A stretch of DNA of 64,000 nt from assembly GCA_018398805.1 (NCBI GenBank), contig JAGFBZ010002245.1, forward strand, positions 2,318,001-2,382,000, given 5' to 3'. Within the stretch, counting starts at the first letter, position 1, and every line of letters starts with the position of its first letter. A program made the translations under genes and the position numbers. Of this stretch, positions 61,001 through 64,000 are shown piece by piece. The DNA comes from Hirundichthys speculiger (Eukaryota > Chordata > Actinopteri > Beloniformes > Exocoetidae). The notes under the pieces were generated by a model that ran no database searches, was not told the origin of the DNA, and saw only the letters and a program-made list of their open reading frames with translations.

Positions 61001-63224
61001 AAAATTGAAAGTTTGTTCTCAGTCGATTCCCTCTCTGTTTTCCTAGTTCAGAGAGACAACTCCCCTAATGAACTGGTAACTCCTCATGTCAGAAATTTAG
61101 CAGCCTGAGTGAAGCTGGAGCACCGATTGCACAGTTGGAATCACTGTTTACAGAATGTTCCTGCCCACAAGCGTGGATGCTCACACCATTAGCATTATAG
61201 TTATAGCTCTGGTTAATTCTTCTTTGTGTGAGCAGCTCTTAAAAAGGTTACACATAAAGCACTCAATGATCCAGCAAAAAAAACTATGATTTTTGTGGCA
61301 GATGCCTTTTTTTTTTTGGCCATGTGACTTACTGGCGAGTTGAAGGATTAGATCACCAGCACCAGAGCATTCTCTGGGGAGGGGCCGTAAAGAACTCAGA
61401 ACCGGTTTGGACAGCATGGAAGCTTGGTCCTCCAGTTTGGAGAATAGCCTCAAAAACTATCACTGGAACCTATTCTAGTGCCTTCACACTAGAGCCTGCC
61501 AAATAATATGTGAACCTGCTGCTATCTTTATCCACCAGGTGGCAGCACCAGTCGTAATGGTTTGCATTTGGAGCTTTGTGCAGACATGGTCCCTTCTGGT
61601 AAAGAGAGCAACAAGCTGTAACAAGTGATACACATCATTCATTTTATGTCTTTTTCTTCCATCATACAACCATGGTGTACTACTGCAATGCTACCAAGTG
61701 TACATCATATAGTTCCAAAGGAAAGAAGCTGCACATCTATGCCTTCATGGCTGACCTGATATGGGTAAAGCAGGACAAAAGATCTCTGGACAGAGAACAT
61801 GGAAGGCACTGCTTCACAAATTCCAGGCTATGTTCTCATTATTTCAACAAGGCAAAAAAAAAAAAAATCAGCACCGACAGCTACACGAGAGGTGACCCTG
61901 TCTACTCTGTCTGGAATAACTGGAGGAAGCCACTAGAGCAGAAAAAAGACCAGAAAGGCACAGATCTGCAAGGCCTTGGATGAGCGAGTGTGCTGCCACC
62001 TTAAATCATATACTGTTGTACTCAGATAATAAAGCCTTACAACAGCTCCAACAATGCAAATATTCCATGACTGAATCATTATATATTTTAATGCATCACA
62101 TTTTATATTTAGAGGGTGTTTAAAATCCAGTGCTTTCAATTAGCTTTTTTTCCATTAAAAAACAACAACAAAATAAACAAACAAACAAACAAAAAAACCC
62201 AATTGTGCCTCATTGCCCAGATATCATGACCACTGGCTCGGGTTTATAAACTAGCAGAATTAGTATCAGACATAATATTTTGAGAGACAAAATGCACCAA
62301 CAATGCTCTGAAATGTTATTTTAGACTTTTGGATTAATACCAGCCAAATTCTGGAAAAGGTAGGATGTTTTTAAAATCTTAATAAAATGAAAGCTAAAAA
62401 ACTTTCAGATTACATGAGCCGACATATACATAACAAATGTTCAAACTGAGAATTTTTTTTTTTTTAATTTCAATGCACAAAATGAGCTCATTTTCAAATT
62501 TGACATATACATACTAAATAAATGTGTGTGTATATAAAAAGGATGATGATAGCATCAATGACTGAATCTTACATTGGTGATATAAGGTTCAATGGCTTGA
62601 GCGGTCCTCTTCAGCAGAGCTTTAGCCAGGTCATACGCTTGTTTGTTCAAGTTCTAAAAAGATAAAACAAATCAGATCAATATCCAAACAGATGAAGGTC
62701 AAATCTTTGTTTACTGTGAAGAAGTCCATCAGGAAATGAGCAGCAAACACTCACGTACAAAAAGATCTTTGACATTTGAGCTGCTTTACCTCTTCTTATC
62801 TGCAGGGGTCTCACTGAATTACAGGGTATGGAAACTTGCACTGGCATCAAGTCTACTGATAATATTATGTGACTTCAGGTGGGCCCTTACTGAGAAATCT
62901 CTACTTTTATTTCCTTCCTAAGTAGTATGTTTGTAAATCTGAATGTAAAAACTAAATGGCTTCACTTATTTGGCACTTTGACAAGAAACGTATAATCTGT
63001 CTCTCCTTCACTTATGCTCACATACTCACTGTGATTTTTTTTAAATTGTTTTTCTGTATCATTCATGGGTTCGTGCATCTGCTCCCTGTTCACATACCTT
63101 GTGTGCAGGCACCAGGTTTACCAAAACAGTGTCCAACAGCTCCTGTGATACAGTGTCACCCTCACAGATGATGGAGCTCATCAGATCCACCATATGCATG
63201 TGCACCTTCTGGTTGTGGCCATTG
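46099..63224 (-). CDS. pds5b: PDS5 homolog B, cohesin regulator; last 30 coding exons, 5' part beyond the window
   Basis: PDS5B binds cohesin and controls its loading and release. Exons: 63224-63098, 62653-62573, 60242-60102, 59239-59124, 58781-58687, 58407-58262, 58063-57912, 56924-56811, 56682-56601, 56509-56461, 56024-55885, 55151-55036, 54887-54782, 54395-54235, 54031-53908, 53615-53457, 53338-53270, 53066-52930, 51426-51303, 51042-50837, 50627-50513, 49608-49476, 49367-49248, 48860-48798, 48702-48557, 48392-48320, 47410-46992, 46907-46824, 46323-46230, 46131-46099. All phases agree except 51042-50837, which has one surplus base near 50870. Corrected total about 1240 aa; the human protein is about 1447, so roughly 200 N-terminal residues are missing. 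HEAT-type helical text is highly conserved ([48 protein letters not shown]). AT-hooks RRGRPPKS (exons 47410-46992 and 46907-46824), acidic Glu/Asp runs and a basic end [10 protein letters not shown] identify PDS5B rather than PDS5A. Confidence 0.95.
48020..48085. repeat. Short dispersed repeat fragment
   Basis: aatactttattggtccccaaagggaaatg resembles the motif at 22965-22990. It lies in a pds5b intron. Confidence 0.4.
51455..52000 (-). mobile_element. hAT transposon remnant in a pds5b intron
   Basis: The right-facing edge begins taggggtgcaacagtac followed by ggtacggtccgtatcgcgg, the typical start of a fish hAT element. On the minus strand at 51650-51925 the frame reads [30 protein letters not shown], the C-terminal dimerisation region of hAT transposases (family consensus xxERxFSxLKxIKT, here decayed). 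The rest of the transposase is absent. Confidence 0.7.
52030..52560. other. GC- and CpG-rich island inside a pds5b intron
   Basis: About 530 bases rich in G, C and CpG, unlike the AT-rich introns around it, with overlapping open frames on both strands of 100-140 codons. No frame shows a domain I recognise. It follows directly on the hAT remnant, so it may be cargo or part of a composite retroelement. Confidence 0.5.
54564..54609. repeat. Inverted repeat, 14-bp arms
   Basis: gtctttatgctccc and its exact complement gggagcataaagac flank a 17-base loop in a pds5b intron. No link to the exons is apparent. Confidence 0.75.
56050..56370. repeat. Dispersed repeat: aggcaaggcaaggcaagtttatttg
   Basis: The opening words and the later block gaacattgtcagacttgaggcctg ... 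ggaagactgttccagattttaggagca are a common fish LINE-associated repeat. It lies in the pds5b intron between exons 56024-55885 and 56509-56461. Confidence 0.55.
60331..60590. mobile_element. 260-bp hAT-type MITE with 8-bp target duplication
   Basis: Ends cagccattcccaaact and (reverse) cagtgattcccaaagtg are inverted copies. Exact 8-bp duplications gtcatagt flank it at 60323-60330 and 60591-60598, the hAT signature. The right half contains ggcccaccggggggccgcgg. Confidence 0.88.
61672..61983 (+). pseudogene. THAP-zinc-finger-like ORF, 103 codons, antisense in a pds5b intron
   Basis: The ORF starts [10 protein letters not shown] (Cys-x4-Cys at the very N-terminus, as in THAP domains), has a central LIWVKQ tryptophan, RLCSHYF about 45 residues later and DPVYSVW after it, which sits where THAP proteins have the AVPTVF-like box. 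The second pair reads C-S-H-Y-F instead of the usual C-S-x-H-F, so the zinc site is probably broken. It ends at a stop with no clear donor. It may be a decayed P-element-type/THAP gene piece; nothing around it looks like its remaining exons. It is not part of pds5b. Confidence 0.45.
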
Positions 63225-63985
63225 CTATGGAAACAGCACACAAAAGGTCAAAGATCAAAGATTTTGCATAACATTTCACACCAGTTCTTTCTGAGCCACT
63301 TGAAACTAATGGGATTTAAATAAGAGAGCCCTTAACCATTTGGCACGAGACTGTTTATTTATTTATTCATTTGCACAATGTAAGCAGGTATTTTCTAGAC
63401 ATTTTTGTTTTTCCACAAACTTTCTCGTCAGAACAATCTAGCATCATTTGAACAGTCTGTAAGTGAGGCTGTACAGATCATGTAGAGTGGGTGTACTTAC
63501 ATGCGAATAATGATCTGCATTTCAACAGGAGACAAAGCCTGTTACCTTGATCTGTATTAGTGAGTGTATTTCAAGTCTCATGAACTCCGAGAGTCACATA
63601 CATAAACGAGGGCTGCATTCACCCAAACCTTCTGACACTATAATAAAAAGAAAGCTGAGTTGTCTAGTTTTTCCAGTTAAAATGGAAAAAAAAGGATTGT
63701 ATAGGCATAACCTTGACACAACCATAATTTACTTTCAGTGGCAAAGAGCCAAAGACTGTGCTGCAGAATTCAGCCCTCAAGGTTGTGTTCAGCAGATTGA
63801 AATGGCGAGTTGGAATCGGGAGAAAAAGAAGGGAGGAAAGAGGCCCCTCAAAGAGGAATAATTGGACACCTGCTGTACTGTTTCACAATGTAGCAGCAAA
63901 GACAGTTTGGCTTATTGAAGACACAGTAGTTTTGTTCTGTCAGTTGGAGGCTGCCATATGTTTGCCCAAACCAATATCTGGGTGA
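63225..63985. other. pds5b intron to the right edge, no exon recognised
   Basis: The exon coding the segment before [12 protein letters not shown] is not in this stretch, so it must lie beyond the right edge. No repeat or RNA gene is recognised here. Confidence 0.6.
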
Positions 63986-64000
63986 ACATAATGCCATAAT

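Noticed and set aside
63480..63545. Possible further pds5b exon with acttac donor at 63494-63501
   Set aside because: The translation (MQIIIRM) has no match to the conserved text expected before NGHNQK, so it is treated as intron.

Overview
The window is nuclear DNA from a ray-finned (teleost) fish. The genes have GT-AG introns and vertebrate protein families. The spaces between exons hold Tc1-like and hAT-like DNA transposons, L2-type LINE fragments, MITEs and micro/minisatellites typical of fish. There is no prokaryotic, viral or organellar gene content, and I see no tRNA, rRNA or CRISPR array.

Five protein genes were rebuilt exon by exon. (1) 1967-15074 (+): complete 13-exon AKT-family kinase, closest to AKT2, 479 aa, frame intact. 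(2) 17591-20092 (-): 9-exon HIPK-like kinase, about 483 aa if one surplus base is ignored. (3) 23675-26326 (+): rfc3, 9 exons, 356 aa after ignoring one surplus base. (4) 26954-41326 (-): klotho (kl), 12 exons, about 1001 aa, with several one-base frame inconsistencies. (5) 46099-63224 (-): pds5b, the last 30 coding exons (about 1240 aa); the 5' exons lie beyond the right edge. rfc3, KL and PDS5B also lie in one neighbourhood on human chromosome 13, so that block looks conserved; the akt2-like and hipk-like genes are fish-side neighbours.

Orientation: akt2-like and hipk-like converge, hipk-like and rfc3 diverge, rfc3 and kl converge, and kl and pds5b run in tandem. The genes do not form one pathway: AKT is growth signalling, HIPK-like is a nuclear-type kinase, RFC3 is a clamp-loader subunit, klotho is the FGF23 co-receptor and PDS5B is a cohesin regulator.

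The most useful observations are: single-base frame breaks in four of the five genes, two of them normally essential, which points to base-level errors in this contig; a 5.4-kb TA-flanked inverted-repeat element in kl intron 1 carrying a degraded spliced gene; two minisatellites that each begin 4-6 bp after a splice donor (rfc3 intron 1, kl intron 5); a 41-bp palindrome upstream of the HIPK-like gene; a THAP-like ORF antisense in a pds5b intron; and loss of the nucleophile glutamate in both klotho domains. I found no convincing new multi-gene system.
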